Source of the DNA: CAJQLB01 sp905479065
GTDB taxonomy: Bacteria > Bacteroidota > Bacteroidia > Flavobacteriales > Flavobacteriaceae
Direction: 5' to 3'
Length of the DNA stretch: 64,000 nt
Assembly (NCBI GenBank): GCA_943846735.1
Contig: OX044364.1
Coordinates: forward strand, 2,641,910 to 2,705,909
Part shown: piece after piece, positions 63,511 through 64,000 of the stretch
Layout of the letters: each line of letters begins with the position of its first letter
How positions within the stretch are numbered: position 1 is the stretch's first letter
Position numbers and translations under genes: made by a program
Notes under the pieces: model-generated
Seen by the model: only the letters and a program-made list of their open reading frames with translations
Told to the model about the DNA's origin: nothing
Databases searched by the model: none

Positions 63511-64000
63511 CTAATAAGACATATAATTTGAATTTGAATTGACAATGGTGATACCGTCTGCGCCATTTTCTAAATATGGAACCATACTTGCAATGATCGT
63601 ATCTTCCGTTTGTCGCCATGTTAAATAAGCGTTGTATTTTTCATTGGATTCCCAGTTGGAAACAATCCAAATAGTATTGGATGCTTCATTGAAGGTTAGC
63701 TCCAATGACATGCAGCCATCATAGGCACGAGTTGTTGGCAATCCTCCCTCGCTGTTTAAAATTTCCATGACGTTATCGACATTACCATCTTGAACTGCCA
63801 GTGAAACGACGACTAAGTTTTTCGGGTATACAGCATCCATCATACCACCTGCGTCAAAGAAATCTCCAAAGCCTATAATTAAGCCATCATCATCAAAATT
63901 AGCATAGTGGTAAGATTTTAAGTTAAGTTCTTTGCCGGTAAGCACATTGGTACCTGTCCAAGTTCCATAGGTTCTTACACTACCATCAAATGCCCCACTT
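63511..64000 (-). CDS. NTF2/SnoaL-like plus ABM-like two-domain protein, C-terminal part (partial)
   Basis: The frame is open to the right window edge, so at least 162 residues are present and the start is missing. The first part (GTWTGTNVLTGKELNLKSYH followed by ANFDDDGLIIGFGDFFDAGG) looks like the end of an NTF2/SnoaL-like cone domain. The second part (NLVVVSLAVQDGNVDNVMEI, SLELTFNEASNTIWIVSNW, ESNEKYNAYLTWRQTED) looks like an antibiotic-biosynthesis-monooxygenase-type ferredoxin-like domain. Both are small binding folds, and the function is unknown. It is convergent with the acylase gene. Confidence 0.65.
   Translation of the reverse strand, partial: SGAFDGSVRTYGTWTGTNVLTGKELNLKSYHYANFDDDGLIIGFGDFFDAGGMMDAVYPKNLVVVSLAVQDGNVDNVMEILNSEGGLPTTRAYDGCMSLELTFNEASNTIWIVSNWESNEKYNAYLTWRQTEDTIIASMVPYLENGADGITIVNSNSNYMSY

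Noticed and set aside
1..64000. Mobile elements, tRNA or rRNA genes and CRISPR arrays
   Set aside because: No transposase, integrase, direct-repeat array or RNA gene motif was recognised on reading both strands. A covariance-model scan was not possible, so a cryptic RNA cannot be excluded.

Overview
The window looks like a chromosomal segment of a marine-type Flavobacteriaceae (Bacteroidota). Supporting signs are low GC, few Shine-Dalgarno sequences, flavobacterial TTG/TAnnTTTG promoters, two large secreted proteins with type IX secretion (T9SS) sorting tails, and several Bacteroidota-typical families (VF530, DUF2061, bi-domain oxidoreductase). No rRNA, tRNA, CRISPR array, insertion sequence or phage gene was recognised.

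Region 1 (1-8081). The end of a DEAD-box helicase, a VF530 protein and a GNAT acetyltransferase precede a complete tryptophan operon on the minus strand, trpE-G-D-C-F-B-A, ending in trmL. Upstream of trpE is a small leader gene with three consecutive Trp codons, followed by an intrinsic terminator and preceded by a consensus promoter: a complete transcription attenuator.

Region 2 (8188-19982). A plus-strand set of two thioredoxin-fold and two rhodanese proteins. Then, on the minus strand, a sugar kinase/nucleotidyltransferase pair and a compact five-gene operon (GntP permease, ornithine-cyclodeaminase-family reductase, threonine synthase, APH-fold kinase, nitroreductase). A small outer-membrane barrel protein and a nucleotidyltransferase follow.

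Region 3 (20120-27377). Two T9SS cargo proteins on the minus strand, one a lamin-tail/FN3-like protein and one a secreted endonuclease I. They share a related C-terminal half. A tiny exported peptide gene directly follows the first.

Region 4 (27816-60906, plus strand). A large surface polysaccharide locus. Its first part makes precursors: GDP-fucose (gmd, fcl), UDP-glucuronate (ugd), PAPS (DUF2061, cysC, cysD, cysN, cysQ) and dTDP-rhamnose (rfbBACD). Its second part holds MurA and MurB paralogues, an acetyltransferase, a Wzx flippase, glycosyltransferases, two ATP-grasp ligases, an AsnB amidotransferase, a CapA-like protein, a Wzy polymerase, a bi-domain oxidoreductase, an alpha/alpha-toroid protein, WecG, WecB, Wza and Wzc. 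MurA plus MurB plus ATP-grasp/AsnB suggests a glycan with a lactyl-ether (muramic-acid-like) sugar whose carboxylate carries an amide-linked substituent. This is the most original inference in the window. Six genes here (gmd, murA-like, flippase, murB-like, wza, wzc) carry single-base indels. Most restore family-like proteins when one base is corrected, so sequencing error is at least as likely as decay.

Region 5 (60907-64000). A terminator, a candidate 47-residue membrane protein, a secreted penicillin-acylase-family hydrolase, and the end of a two-domain NTF2-like/ABM-like protein running off the window edge.
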